A stretch of DNA of 64,000 nucleotides from Azospirillum sp. (GCA_027486405.1 JAIXPD010000053.1:1-64000); one strand, 5' to 3'. Shown: positions 28,315-39,088, counted from the first letter of the stretch. The notes: generated by a model not told the origin, from the letters alone. A program made the numbers and translations.

Positions 28315-29247
28315 TCAAGGGGCGGAGCGGACCTTGACGACGAAGGAGTCGACCGCGACACCCAGCCGGGCCGATTCCCCGACCAGCCCGTCCGCCGCCG
28401 CCAGCACGCGGTCGGCGATGGTCCCGGTGTCGCTGGCCCCCTGCATCACCTCGTCGATGATGACGCGGACGTCGTCGGCACCGCTGGCCGCCCGGCTGGC
28501 GCTTTGGGCGATGTCCTGAGTGGCCTGGCTTTGCTCCGTCACCGCCGTGCTGATCGCGCCGGAGATTTCCGACATGCGGGTGATGACGCCGCCGATGCCG
28601 TGGATGGCGTCGGTGGCCTTCGCGGCGGCGCGGATGCCGTCGATCTGCCGCTCCACCCCCAGGATCGCGTCGGAGGTCTGGCGCGCCAGCGCCTTCACCT
28701 CCTGCGCGACGATGGCGAAACCGCGCCCGGCGTCGCCCGCGCGGGCGGCCTCGATGGTGGTGTTCAGCGCCAGCAGGTTGGTGCGTCCGGCGATGGCGTC
28801 GATCAGGCGGACCACCTCGCCAACCCGTTCCGCCGCCGTCAACAGCTCGTCCATCGCCGCTTCGCAGCGGCGCGCCCCGGCCACGGCGTGTTCGGTGACG
28901 GTCGCCTTCAGCGCGTCCAGATCGCGTTTGAGGAAGGCGAGATTCTCGGGATCCTCCTCGGCGACCATTTCGCGCACCAGCCCGCTGATCGACCGCACGG
29001 CCCCAGAGGCGACATACGCCGCCTTGCCGCGTTCCGACAGATCGACCACCCGCTGGTAATCGTCCTTGATGAGGCCGCTTTGCGCGATGCCGTACCACGA
29101 CATCGCCAGCGACACCCCCATCATCACCACCAGCGGAACCACGATCTTCACCACGATCGGCAGATGGTTCCATGGCGCGGCCAGACGGCGGGCGACCACC
29201 GCCGCCGCACCGGCCAACCGCCGACCACCGGAGAGCAGAGCGCGCAT
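28315..29247 (-). CDS. Methyl-accepting chemotaxis-like protein, unusually short (possible internal deletion)
   Basis: [39 protein letters not shown]; only one obvious TM segment and no recognisable HAMP. Confidence 0.75.
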   Translation of the reverse strand: MRALLSGGRRLAGAAAVVARRLAAPWNHLPIVVKIVVPLVVMMGVSLAMSWYGIAQSGLIKDDYQRVVDLSERGKAAYVASGAVRSISGLVREMVAEEDPENLAFLKRDLDALKATVTEHAVAGARRCEAAMDELLTAAERVGEVVRLIDAIAGRTNLLALNTTIEAARAGDAGRGFAIVAQEVKALARQTSDAILGVERQIDGIRAAAKATDAIHGIGGVITRMSEISGAISTAVTEQSQATQDIAQSASRAASGADDVRVIIDEVMQGASDTGTIADRVLAAADGLVGESARLGVAVDSFVVKVRSAP

Positions 29248-29265
29248 GCTGCGGTCCTCCCTGTT

Positions 29266-29418
29266 TCAAGCCTGCGCCGTCATGCGGCCAGGGCGCGGCG
29301 GATCGTCCAGCGTCAGATCCACCAGGGTCAGGCGTTCGCACGCGTCCTCGGCCAGCAGCCGACGGGTCAGCGCTTGGCCGACGAAGCCGTTCGCGCCGGT
29401 GACAAGGATGTGTTTCAT
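29266..29418 (-). pseudogene. Truncated NAD-dependent epimerase/dehydratase fragment
   Basis: MKHILVTGANGFVGQALTRRLLAED then ends after 50 aa. Confidence 0.65.
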
Positions 29419-30227
29419 GCCGTCCACCCGCTGGCCAAGCTGTTGCCTGTGGCGTCTTTGTCGGTCGTGTTTTTGCCGGTGGCGGCTGGCGTCTCGGTCA
29501 CTGGGGACGCGCCGCCGGGCAGCAGCAGATAGGCCAGGGCGGGCAGCAGGACGAGCGCGCCGACCATGTTCCACAGGAACATGAAGGCCAGCAGGATCCC
29601 CATGTCAGCCTGGAATTTGATGTCGGAAAAGGCCCAGGTGGCGACGGCGGCGGCCAGGGTGACGCCGGTCAGGATCACCACCTTGCCGGTGAAGATCAGC
29701 GCCCGGTAATAGGCTTCGGACAGCCCCATCCCGGCCCGCATCATCGCCAGCGTCACCGACAGGATGTACAGCGCGTAATCGACGCCGATGCCCACGCCCA
29801 GCGCGTTGACCGGCCGTTGCGCCGACACGCCCGGCGCGTTGGCGGCCTCCGCCGCGAAGGACAGCGGGCGGGACGTGGTGACACGGAACCCCAGCGCGAA
29901 GCCCAGATCGTCCACCGTCTCCAGCGACCCGTCGGCCAGCCAGCGCACCGCGCGGTCGCGGCCCAGTTCCGCCGCGATGGCGTCCAGCGTGGCGGCGTCG
30001 GCGACGCCATAGATGGTTTTGCGCAGGGTGCTGGCGGTCGGCAGCGGCGGCGGCAGGGACGGATCGTCCCGGCGGGCCAGCAGGATGGCGGTTCCGTCCA
30101 ATCCCTCGAACCGCCCGCCATCCGGGCCGGCGTCGACCGGCGTCAGGCCGTAATCAATCAGGTAGCGCGCGCAATCGGCCACGTCGTCAACGCCGAAGAC
30201 CAGCGCGTCAAGTCCCACAATGTTCAT
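29415..30227 (-). pseudogene. Chimeric ORF: N-terminal VOC/glyoxalase-like domain fused in frame to the C-terminus of an RND/MMPL transporter
   Basis: MNIVGLDALVFGVDDVADCARYL... joined to NALGVGIGVDYALYILSVTLAMMRAGMGLSEAYYRALIFTGKVVILTGVTLAAAVATWAFSDIKFQADMGILLAF. Confidence 0.7.
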
Positions 30228-30243
30228 CGGGTGTCCCCTGCCG

Positions 30244-31425
30244 TCAAAGTGCCGTGCGACCGCCGAGCGTTTCGGCAACCCAATCGGCGATGAAATGGCC
30301 AGCGTTGATGCTGTTGTCGAAGCTGGAATGCTGAACGCCGCCTTCGCGGTCGGTGAAGATCTTCAGCGCGCGCTTGGGGCTGTTGACCAACTGTTCGTAG
30401 GTGCGGTGCGCCCATTTCAGCGGGATTTGCGAATCCTTTTCGCCGTGCGTCACCAGGAACGGAACCGTGATCCGGTCCAGCACGCCGTCGAGATGGACGT
30501 TTTCGGCGATGCGCATGAAATCGTCGAGGTCCGTCGCCCCCCACACCCATTGGACATGCGCCCAATAATGGGGAACCGGGAAATTGCCCTCGCGCTCCAG
30601 ACGGCGCTTTTGCACGTCGCGCCAGTCATGGTTGGCCCCCCACACCACGCCGCAAGCAAAGCGCGGCTCGAAGGCGACGGCGCGCGGGCAGTAGTAGCCG
30701 CCCAGCGACACCCCTTCCAAACCGATGCGGGTGGGATCGACCTCGGGCCGGGTTTCCAGCCAATCGACGACGCGGCTGGCCCAATGCTCGCTGTCGTACC
30801 GCGCGGTCAACCCCTGAAGGCGCAGCGCCTCGCCCGTGCCCGGCTGGTCGACGATGAGGGAGGAGACGCCGCGCTTGGCCAGCCAGGCGGGCAGCCCGAC
30901 CCGGTGTTTCATCTCCTTGGTCGAATCCAGCCCGTTCACCTGGACCAGCAGCGGGGCCGGGCCGGCAACGCCCGGTGCGCGCACATACAGGGCCGACAGA
31001 TGGGTGTCGCCATAGGGGATCTCGACGCGCTCGCAGGTTTCACCCGACAGCGCCACCCCCTTCTGGAACAGCTCCAGGTGACGGCGGTACAGCGCCACCC
31101 GCCCCGGCGTGCCGTGGGCCTGCAACCGTTCGCAGGTGATGAGGTAGGTGGCCGCGCGGCTGTATTTCTCGCCCGCCGACAGCAAGCGGCCCTGCTGCTC
31201 GTCCTCCTCCGCCAACCCGCAGAGCGTGTTGGCCATGGCTTCCCAGACATCGCGGAACGCCTGGGTTCCGGTGGCGTCGGGCTGCTTGGCGGCCTCCTGC
31301 AACGGTTCGCACATCGCCGCGATCTCGCCGATGCGCGCGCCCATTTCCAAGGCGAGGTTGATGGACAGGTCCCAGCCGTAGTTGGTGGGGAAGTATCGAA
31401 ACATGGGATCCTCGGGACAGGTCAT
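30244..31425 (-). CDS. Alpha/beta hydrolase (FrsA/dienelactone hydrolase-like)
   Basis: 393 aa; GLEGVSLGGYYCPRAVAFEPR nucleophile elbow. Confidence 0.8.
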   Translation of the reverse strand: MTCPEDPMFRYFPTNYGWDLSINLALEMGARIGEIAAMCEPLQEAAKQPDATGTQAFRDVWEAMANTLCGLAEEDEQQGRLLSAGEKYSRAATYLITCERLQAHGTPGRVALYRRHLELFQKGVALSGETCERVEIPYGDTHLSALYVRAPGVAGPAPLLVQVNGLDSTKEMKHRVGLPAWLAKRGVSSLIVDQPGTGEALRLQGLTARYDSEHWASRVVDWLETRPEVDPTRIGLEGVSLGGYYCPRAVAFEPRFACGVVWGANHDWRDVQKRRLEREGNFPVPHYWAHVQWVWGATDLDDFMRIAENVHLDGVLDRITVPFLVTHGEKDSQIPLKWAHRTYEQLVNSPKRALKIFTDREGGVQHSSFDNSINAGHFIADWVAETLGGRTAL

Positions 31426-31474
31426 TTTGGTGGACGCGGCCGGGGGCTGGACGCCGCCCGGCCGCTGGACCGGG

Positions 31475-32833
31475 TCAGCGCACGCCTTCGCCCGCCATGG
31501 CGTCCGGCGTGAACACCCGATCCGGGAAGGGCGGCTTCACCGCGTAATGGACCGGCTGGGCGTTGTAGAGGTTGGCGACATAGGCCGACCCGCCCAGCAG
31601 ATCGTTCATCCCGAACGCGCCGGTGACGGTCCCCGGCAGATCGGGGGCGACGAAGGTTTGCGTCCACAAGGTGCGCCACAACTGGCCGTTCGCGTCCCAG
31701 CGGTCGGCCAGCACGCAGGCCCAGGTGTCCTCGTCGCAATAGTAGCGGCTGCGCGTCGTCTGGTGACGGGCACCGGCCCGCAACGTCGCCTCCACCACCC
31801 ACACCCGGTGCAGTTCCCACCGCACATGGTCGGGATTGAGATGGTGCGCGCTCAGCACCGCTTCGTCCTTTTGCGGCTGAAGCAGGCGGTTGCCGTTGTA
31901 GGGGATGTACATCTCCTGCTTGCCCAACAGCTTCCAATCGAAGCGGTCGAGACGCCCGGTGAAGCTTTCGATCTCGTCGAAGGTCATCACCCCCGCCGTC
32001 GCCGGGGTCGGGGTGTCGCAGCACGGGTTGGGCAGCTTGCGCACGCGGCGCTGGCCGGTCAGATAGACCCAGCTTTGCGATTTGGAGCCGTCGATCTGCT
32101 CGCGCCCGACGATGGCCTCGCCCGCGCGGATCGGCGGGCCGTTGTTGACCAGCCGGACCATCCAATATTCGCCGCGCTTGGCGAACTCCTCCGGCGAACC
32201 GTCGGGCAGGTAATAGGGCATCTGCTGGTCGGCGGCCCCGACCGTGGTCAGCACGGCGTTGCCGGCGCTGGTCAACTGGTATTGCGTGACCTGCCACTGG
32301 GCGGCGGTCCCGCGCCAGCGCAGGATGTGGTTCCACATCACCTCCGCGCCCGAGGACGGGATGGGGAAGGGCACGCCGCCATAGGCCCCTTCGACCAGAT
32401 CGCCGTTCAGGCGGGCGCGGGTGGCGTTCTTGGCGGTGTTGTCATACACCCATTGCGGTGCGGCGGCGGTGCGGTGGGTCTTGTAGACGTCGATCCGAAA
32501 GCTGTCGGGGTATTTGGCCAGCATGGCCTTGGCCCCGTCGGTCAGCTTGTCGGCGTGTTGGCCGACGGTCTTCTGGCTGATCGAGAACAGCGGCTTTTCG
32601 TCCTTGAACGGATCGCCGCGCCGTCCGCCGGGAACATCGCCCGCGATCGGGGTGGTGTGGCCGCCGGTCCAGGCGGGGATGGTCCCGTCCTTGTTGCCCG
32701 CCTTTTCCGCGCCGAACGGGGTCAGGCTGGTTTTCAGCTTGGCCACCGGATCGGCCGACACCTGCGCGACGGCCGGACCAGCCAGGCAGAGCGCCGCGAC
32801 CATGGCGGCGCACAGGGGATAACGCGTCTGCAT
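31475..32833 (-). CDS. DUF1329 family protein
   Basis: 452 aa with signal peptide, adjacent to a DUF1302-like gene; LFSISQKTVGQHADKLTDGAKAM, GTVTGAFGMNDLLGG. Confidence 0.8.
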   Translation of the reverse strand: MQTRYPLCAAMVAALCLAGPAVAQVSADPVAKLKTSLTPFGAEKAGNKDGTIPAWTGGHTTPIAGDVPGGRRGDPFKDEKPLFSISQKTVGQHADKLTDGAKAMLAKYPDSFRIDVYKTHRTAAAPQWVYDNTAKNATRARLNGDLVEGAYGGVPFPIPSSGAEVMWNHILRWRGTAAQWQVTQYQLTSAGNAVLTTVGAADQQMPYYLPDGSPEEFAKRGEYWMVRLVNNGPPIRAGEAIVGREQIDGSKSQSWVYLTGQRRVRKLPNPCCDTPTPATAGVMTFDEIESFTGRLDRFDWKLLGKQEMYIPYNGNRLLQPQKDEAVLSAHHLNPDHVRWELHRVWVVEATLRAGARHQTTRSRYYCDEDTWACVLADRWDANGQLWRTLWTQTFVAPDLPGTVTGAFGMNDLLGGSAYVANLYNAQPVHYAVKPPFPDRVFTPDAMAGEGVR

Positions 32834-32845
32834 TCTGGGGGTTCC

Positions 32846-34519
32846 TTAAAAAGTCCGGCTGACCGTCAGGGCGACGAAATCGCGGTCCTTCAGCGATTGC
32901 TTGAAGGAGACGTGGTTTTGCGAGTCGACGAAGGTGCCTTCCGGGCCGAAATAGTGGGTGTAGCTGAGGCCCATCTGCCAGGTGTTCTCATAGACACCCT
33001 TCAGGCCGATGCTGAGATCGCCGACGCGGTTGCCGTTGACCGCCGTGCCCAGGGCTGCGGAATTGCCCATGCCAAAGCCGAAGCCGACCGGCACCGACAG
33101 ATCCAAACCGGGCAGCGCCTGGCGGTAGGACGGTTCGTAGACCATGCGCAGGTTGCAGGCGTCGCGGTTGGCGTTGGGGTTCAGCGCGGCGGCGTTCTTC
33201 GTCACCTTCAGCACGCGGTTGCAGGCGAATTCCCCCAGGAACGAGGCCTCCTCCGCGACAAAGCTCGGCGGCAGGCTGGCCAGCCACGACACTTGCGCGT
33301 GGGCGGTGCGACCGACGGCGTAGAGCGGGTTCGCGTCGTTGTCGCCCGCCGCCGTCGGCCCGCCGAACCGGCTGGGCACGATGCCGAACAGATCAAGTTG
33401 CGCGTTGCTGGCCAACGGCATGTTGGTCCGCATCGAGGCTTCGCCCGCGATGTTGAACATGCCGATGGTGTGGCTGAAGCTGGCCCCGACCGTGCGGATG
33501 TTTTCGGGATAGACCCACAGGAATTGGCTGGGCACGCTGGTCCCGGTCATCAAGCCGCGCAGGTAGGGCTGCGGCGACTTGTCGTGATACTGCATGGCGT
33601 ACAGACCGACATCGGTCTCGCCGATCTGGAAACGCGCCTGGACGCCGCCCTGGCCGGAGTTCTTGGCGCGGATGTCGGCGGCGCGGCTGGCCCAGAAGGG
33701 GCCGACATTCATCCGTTCCGCGCCCGACCCGAAATTGTCCGACGCGGAAAAATAGCTGCCGGACCCGGCAAAGCGGTTTTCCTCCCACCGGAACTGATAA
33801 TAGACCCCGATCGACAGATCCGGTGAGATCTGCCATTGGCCGGACATCTGTTCGACCGGACGGACCAGCTCCTTGAACTGGGTGTTCGGCACCGACTGGC
33901 CCTTGACGATGTCGATGGGGGCCATGGCGGCGGCCACGCCGTTCGCGCCAAAGAACAGGCTTTCACCCCATTGCAGGGCGTAGCGCCCGACGCGGAAGGA
34001 GGCGGTCGTGTCCTCGATGTTGACCTTGCCGAAGGCGAAGGCGTCCAGCAGTTCGGCGTTGCGGCCGTGCAGGCGCTGCGTGTCCTTGGTGAAACTGGTG
34101 GAGGACACCGACCGCTGGTTCGCGGTCCGGGGGGAATCGTTGTCGTTGGAGCGGTTGTAAACGGTGTCGTACCAGCCAGCCCCGCTGACGCGCACGCCGA
34201 AGCCGCGATACACCACGTCCAGTTCCGACAGCAGATCGACGCGGTTGGAAATCAACCCGCGATCGAAGTTGCGGTCGCCGTCGTCGAAGTTCGCCGATCC
34301 CTTCAGCGTGGACGACGCGTCCTTGACGCGGGCGGCGGCGCTGTATTTGGCCGTCGTGTCCCAACGGATTTTGACCTCGGGGTTGCCGCTGTCGATTTCA
34401 AAAGCCTGTGCGGCCGGCAGGGCCAGAACGCTCCCCGCGCACAAGGCCAGGGCGCAGGCGATGGACCGGCGCGCCCGTCGCGCGCGCCGCTGTGCAACAG
34501 TCTTCACGAGACCCCCCAT
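32846..34519 (-). CDS. DUF1302 family outer-membrane-like protein
   Basis: About 557 aa; FEIDSGNPEVKIRWDTTAKYSAAARV, C-terminal DRDFVALTVSRTF beta-barrel end. Confidence 0.8.
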   Translation of the reverse strand: MGGLVKTVAQRRARRARRSIACALALCAGSVLALPAAQAFEIDSGNPEVKIRWDTTAKYSAAARVKDASSTLKGSANFDDGDRNFDRGLISNRVDLLSELDVVYRGFGVRVSGAGWYDTVYNRSNDNDSPRTANQRSVSSTSFTKDTQRLHGRNAELLDAFAFGKVNIEDTTASFRVGRYALQWGESLFFGANGVAAAMAPIDIVKGQSVPNTQFKELVRPVEQMSGQWQISPDLSIGVYYQFRWEENRFAGSGSYFSASDNFGSGAERMNVGPFWASRAADIRAKNSGQGGVQARFQIGETDVGLYAMQYHDKSPQPYLRGLMTGTSVPSQFLWVYPENIRTVGASFSHTIGMFNIAGEASMRTNMPLASNAQLDLFGIVPSRFGGPTAAGDNDANPLYAVGRTAHAQVSWLASLPPSFVAEEASFLGEFACNRVLKVTKNAAALNPNANRDACNLRMVYEPSYRQALPGLDLSVPVGFGFGMGNSAALGTAVNGNRVGDLSIGLKGVYENTWQMGLSYTHYFGPEGTFVDSQNHVSFKQSLKDRDFVALTVSRTF

Positions 34520-34961
34520 TGAATGATTGCGTTCCGGCAGCGGTCGCGCGCCATCGATCAATCACCACCCTGTGATTGGAACGACTGTGTGATTGGCGGC
34601 GCTGCGCTTCTGGAACCATCAGCCCCCCAGACTCTCGCAGGAAAACCGCAAGGATGATCTGGGAATGTCCGGTTTCTCTAGAGTGTCTGGCGTGACGATC
34701 TTTGATGGATTGTCATGGTTTGTCTCTTCCCTATGGGTTTTGATTGCGACACCGCTGCCTTGTCCGCATGGAAGGCCGGGAGCAACTTGCGGGTTCGATT
34801 GTTGTTTCAAAAACCATAGGGGCAAAAAATTGCTTAGACGAATGATTATTTTCCATTTGACATATTGATACGGTGAATACCTCATGGGGGACCCATCTCA
34901 AACGAGGATGGACAACCCCAGCAATCCGTGACACCCAGCGGTTTCGCGGTTCAGGAACGCC

Positions 34962-35873
34962 ATGCGGTTCAAACGTCTGGATTTGAATCTTCTCGTCGCG
35001 CTCGACGCCCTGCTGCGGGAGCGGAACGTCAGCCGGGCCGCCGACGGTCTGAACCTGTCGCAATCGGCGATGAGCAACGCCCTGGCCCGCCTGCGGGATT
35101 ACTTCAACGACGATCTGTTGGTGCAGGTCGGGCGCAAGATGGAATTGACGCCGCAGGCCGAAAGCCTGGCGGAATCCGTGCGCGACATCCTGTTGCGGAT
35201 CGACACCGCCATCGCCGTGCAGCCGGATTTCGTCCCGGCGGAGTCCAAACGAACCTTCACGCTGCTGGTGTCGGAATACACCACGACGGTGCTGATTCCC
35301 GCCCTGCTGTCGCTGGTGCACCGGGAGGCCGAACACATCGCTTTCCGCTTCCTGCCCCAGACCGGCTCGCCCGAAGCGATGCTGACCAGCGGCGACGCCG
35401 ATCTGCTCATCATGCCGGAGGCGTTCATCCCGCCCGGCCATCCGTCCGAACCGCTGTACGAGGATGATTTCTCCTGCGTGGTCTGGCGCGACAGCGCGGC
35501 GTTCGGCGAGACGCTGAGCGTTGACCAGTATCTGGCGGCCCCGCACATCATCACCGAATTCACCACGGCCCGTGTGTCCTACGAAGGCTGGTTCATCAAG
35601 CGTCATGGGGTGGAGCGGCGGATCGCGGCGATCACCCCCAGCTTTCTCACCCTGTGCCCGCTGGTGGTCGGGACCGATTGCGTCGCGACGGTGCATTCGC
35701 GCATCGCCCGTCAGGCCGCGCGCGCCCTGCCGATCCGTCTGCTTCCCACGCCGATGGAGATTCCCACGCTGGTGCAGACGGTGCAGTGGCACAAATACCG
35801 CTCGCAGGATCCCGGCCTGAGATGGTTGCGCCACCGCTTGCAGGAGGCCGCGCGCCTGATCCAAACCCAGTGA
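34962..35873 (+). CDS. LysR-family regulator (NodD-like), divergent from the DUF1302 gene
   Basis: MRFKRLDLNLLVALDALLRERNVSRAADGLNLSQSAMSNALARLRDYFNDDLLVQVGRKMELT. Confidence 0.9.
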   Translation: MRFKRLDLNLLVALDALLRERNVSRAADGLNLSQSAMSNALARLRDYFNDDLLVQVGRKMELTPQAESLAESVRDILLRIDTAIAVQPDFVPAESKRTFTLLVSEYTTTVLIPALLSLVHREAEHIAFRFLPQTGSPEAMLTSGDADLLIMPEAFIPPGHPSEPLYEDDFSCVVWRDSAAFGETLSVDQYLAAPHIITEFTTARVSYEGWFIKRHGVERRIAAITPSFLTLCPLVVGTDCVATVHSRIARQAARALPIRLLPTPMEIPTLVQTVQWHKYRSQDPGLRWLRHRLQEAARLIQTQ

Positions 35874-35901
35874 TCCGGGCCGTCGTTCCGCCGCCGCCGG
35901 G

Positions 35902-37083
35902 TCAGGAGTAGAAGCCCGGCTCCGGCAACGCCCCGGCCAGCGCCCAGACGCCCAACTCCTTCAGCTTGTAATCAAGTGGGTCGTGCAGGGAGTGGGTGCG
36001 GATGTTGCGCCAGAAGCGGTCGAAGCCGTGGCGGGCGGCGGCTCCGCGCGCCCCGGTGATGTCGAACAGGCGGCTGGCGGTGTCCAACCCGGCGCGGGCG
36101 GCGGCGAGCTTGAAGGTGGCGATGACCAGCGCGGCTTCCCCCCGCTCCGCCGCCTCCAGGCCCCGGCCCCGGTTCCAGGCGGTTTGCAACCGGTCCAGCG
36201 CGACACCGCCCAGCGCGTCGGCGGACGCGATGGCGAGCTGCGCCTCCCCGATGTGGTGGAGCAGATAGGGATCCTCGGCGGCGGTGGCCACGCCCGACGC
36301 GCGCCAGGGCCGCCCATCGGTCAGGGTGAAGTCGCGCGCCGCCGCCAGCGCCCCTTCGGCGATGCCCAGATACAGGCTGGCCAGAATGGCTTGGGCGATG
36401 CAAGGGCGCAGGCTGCTGGCGACGTCGCCGAACGGTCCCGGCGGCCCCAGCAGGTCGGACGCCGACACCGCCACCTCGGTGAAGCTGACGGTTCCGCTGT
36501 CGGTCTGGCGCTGGCCGATGGCGTCCCAATCGTTGTGAACGGTGATGCCCGGCCGGTCGGTGGGCAGCGCCAGCACCCGCAACACGCCGTCCGGCCCGTC
36601 CGCCGACACCAGAAGCCGGTCGGAATCGGTGGCTCCGGAGCAGAAGCTCTTGATGCCGGACAACACCCACCGATCCTCGCCGGATGGGGTCAGGGCGGTG
36701 CGCCGGTCCAGCGGATTCAGCGCGTTGCCCCAGAACAGGTTGCGCCGCGCGGTGGCGGTCAGCAGCCCGGCCCGTTGGGTCGGGTTGGCGTAGAGCAGGA
36801 CCGAGGCGATCATCAGATGCTGAAAGGCGAACAGATGCGCCAGGGAGGAATCCACCCGCGCCAGCGTCCGCACCGCGCCCAGAATGGCGGGCCAGTCCTC
36901 GCCCGCACCGCCATACGCCTCCGGGATCGCCAGCGACAGCAGGCCGGAGCGGCGGATCGCGTCGCGTTCCGCCTTGGCCGTGCCGCCCGCCCGGTCGCGG
37001 GCGATGGCGGTTTCGGCCAGATGATGGCACAGGGCGTCCAGCGCCGCGCGACGCTCCGGGGTGGACAGGGGAGCCGGACTCAC
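35902..37083 (-). CDS. SfnB-like acyl-CoA dehydrogenase family monooxygenase (sulfur acquisition)
   Basis: Acyl-CoA dehydrogenase fold; LLSLAIPEAYGGAGEDW; paralogous to 48701-49960 and adjacent to ssuD. Confidence 0.78.
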   Translation of the reverse strand: MSPAPLSTPERRAALDALCHHLAETAIARDRAGGTAKAERDAIRRSGLLSLAIPEAYGGAGEDWPAILGAVRTLARVDSSLAHLFAFQHLMIASVLLYANPTQRAGLLTATARRNLFWGNALNPLDRRTALTPSGEDRWVLSGIKSFCSGATDSDRLLVSADGPDGVLRVLALPTDRPGITVHNDWDAIGQRQTDSGTVSFTEVAVSASDLLGPPGPFGDVASSLRPCIAQAILASLYLGIAEGALAAARDFTLTDGRPWRASGVATAAEDPYLLHHIGEAQLAIASADALGGVALDRLQTAWNRGRGLEAAERGEAALVIATFKLAAARAGLDTASRLFDITGARGAAARHGFDRFWRNIRTHSLHDPLDYKLKELGVWALAGALPEPGFYS

Positions 37084-38210
37084 GATGCGCTCCGCGCCGG
37101 TTGCAGAGAGCCGAAGGGGCTGACGAAGGACACATCCGGGGCTGGTTGGGCGGTGGGCGGCGGGGCCGCCACCGGCAGCAGCGGGAACAGCAGATCGGCA
37201 ACCCGGTGCGCCTCCTCCAAGTGTGGGTAGCCGGACAGAATGAAGGAGTCGATGCCGAGATCCCGGTATTCCAGCAACCGGTCAGCCACCTGCCGGGGAT
37301 TGCCGACCAGCGCGGTCCCCGCCCCGCCGCGCACCAGCCCGACCCCGGCCCACAGGTTGGGCGACACCACCAGATCGCGGCGCGACGCCAGTTCGGTCAT
37401 GCGGCGCTGGCCTTCGGATTCGAATTGGCGGAAGGCGCTGTGCGCCGCCTCCACCGCCGAACGGTCGATCTTGCTGATGAGCCGGTCGGCGGCGGCCCAG
37501 GCATCGGCCTCCGTCTCGCGCACGATGACGTTGACGCGCAGGCCATAGGTCAGGCGGCGGCCATGGGCAGCGGCGCGCGCCCGCACGTCGGCGATCTTGG
37601 CGGCCACGGCTTCCGGCGGTTCGGCCCAGGTCAGATAGGTGTCGAAATGGGCGGCGACCGCCGCATGCCCGGCGGGGGAGGAGCCGCCGAAGAACAGCGG
37701 CGGGTGGGGGCGCTGCACCGGCGGCAGGGGAACCGTCGCCCCCGTCACCGTCACATGATCGCCGGTGAAATCCACCGTTTCGCCGGACAACACCCGCTTC
37801 CACACGGTGAAGAACTCCACCGCCTGGGCGTAACGCGCGTCATGGTCCAGGAACACGCCGTCCCCGGCCAGCTCCGCCGCGTCGCCCCCGGCGACGACGT
37901 TCAGATAGAAGCGCCCGCCCGACAGCCGGTCCAGCCCGGCGGCCAGACGCGCGGCGAAGGTCGGCGTCATCGAGGATGGCCGGGTGGCGACCAGGAAGCG
38001 CAGGCGCTCCGTGGCCTCGATCAAGGCCGCCGAGACGATGTAGGGTTCCTCGCAAGCCTTGCCGCAGGGAACGAGAACACCGTGATAGCCCCGCCGGTCG
38101 GCGGCCTGCGCGATCTCCTTCAAATAAGCCAATGTGGCCGGGCGGCTGTCGATCTGGCTGCCCAGATAGGGGCCGTCGCCATAGACCGGCAGGAACCAGA
38201 AGATGTCCAT
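37080..38210 (-). CDS. ssuD: FMNH2-dependent alkanesulfonate monooxygenase
   Basis: MDIFWFLPVYGDGPYLGS, GRFYLNVVAGGDAAELAGDGVFLDHDARYAQAVEF. Confidence 0.88.
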   Translation of the reverse strand: MDIFWFLPVYGDGPYLGSQIDSRPATLAYLKEIAQAADRRGYHGVLVPCGKACEEPYIVSAALIEATERLRFLVATRPSSMTPTFAARLAAGLDRLSGGRFYLNVVAGGDAAELAGDGVFLDHDARYAQAVEFFTVWKRVLSGETVDFTGDHVTVTGATVPLPPVQRPHPPLFFGGSSPAGHAAVAAHFDTYLTWAEPPEAVAAKIADVRARAAAHGRRLTYGLRVNVIVRETEADAWAAADRLISKIDRSAVEAAHSAFRQFESEGQRRMTELASRRDLVVSPNLWAGVGLVRGGAGTALVGNPRQVADRLLEYRDLGIDSFILSGYPHLEEAHRVADLLFPLLPVAAPPPTAQPAPDVSFVSPFGSLQPARSAS

Positions 38211-38230
38211 GTCCGTATCCCCCGCGTCGT

Positions 38231-39088
38231 TCACAGATCCAGCGCCAGCAGGCGGCGGGCGTTGTCGTGCAGCAGCCCGTCCAGCACCGCGCCGTCGAAG
38301 CCGAGTTTCAGGAAATCCTCGACCGTCTGTTTCATCGGGCGGAAGGGGAAGGAACTGCCGAACAGAAGCTGGTCGCGCAGGAAGCCGTTGGCGGCCTCGA
38401 CATACAGGTGGCTGCCGGGCAAAAAGATGTACATGTCCGGCACGATGTGGACGTTGGGATAGCGGAAGGCGATGCCGATGATCTCGGCCACGCGCGGCCA
38501 GAAACCGTGATGAATCACGATGTTCAGGTTGGGGAAGTTGCGGGCGATCCGGGCCACCGGCGTTGGATCGTTGAAGCGCGGATCCGGGGTGGTCGGGCCG
38601 GTCATCAGGAACACCGGCGTTTTCAACTGGTCGCAGGCGTCGTAGACCGGCAGCAGAGACGGATCGTCGAACGGCAGCGCCGGGTCGAGGAAACCGGGTT
38701 CCAGATTGATGCCCTTCAGCCCCAGCGTGCGCACGGCCCGTTCGGCCTCCGCCACCGCCGCCGCGACGCCCTGGCGCTGCGGATCGACCGACCCGACGCC
38801 GATCAGTTCGGGCCGGCCCGTGACCAGCTCGTGCACCCGGTCGTTGGAGGTGCTGACGCCGGGCGTGTCCCGGCCGATGATCGCGGCGGCGGTGATCCCG
38901 GCGTCGCGCACCTCGGCCAGAAAGCCGTCCAGGGTGTGGGCGCGGGTGAAGTGGCGGTCGTCGCCACGGGCACCGACCCGCCGATTCAGCCAACGCGCGG
39001 TGTCAAAGGCGGGGGTCCCGGGGGTGGCCCCATAGAAATCATGCAGGAAGGACGGGCGGCTGCGCAGGTCGATGATTTTGCGGGACAC
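38231..39088 (-). CDS. Amidohydrolase family protein
   Basis: 285 aa; LGLKGINLEPGF, IVIHHGFWP, FGSSFPFRP. Confidence 0.75.
   Translation of the reverse strand: MSRKIIDLRSRPSFLHDFYGATPGTPAFDTARWLNRRVGARGDDRHFTRAHTLDGFLAEVRDAGITAAAIIGRDTPGVSTSNDRVHELVTGRPELIGVGSVDPQRQGVAAAVAEAERAVRTLGLKGINLEPGFLDPALPFDDPSLLPVYDACDQLKTPVFLMTGPTTPDPRFNDPTPVARIARNFPNLNIVIHHGFWPRVAEIIGIAFRYPNVHIVPDMYIFLPGSHLYVEAANGFLRDQLLFGSSFPFRPMKQTVEDFLKLGFDGAVLDGLLHDNARRLLALDL

Noticed and set aside
34640-34880. AT-rich island as a mobile-element insertion
   Set aside because: No terminal repeats or transposase; it fits a divergent promoter region for the LysR and DUF1302 genes.
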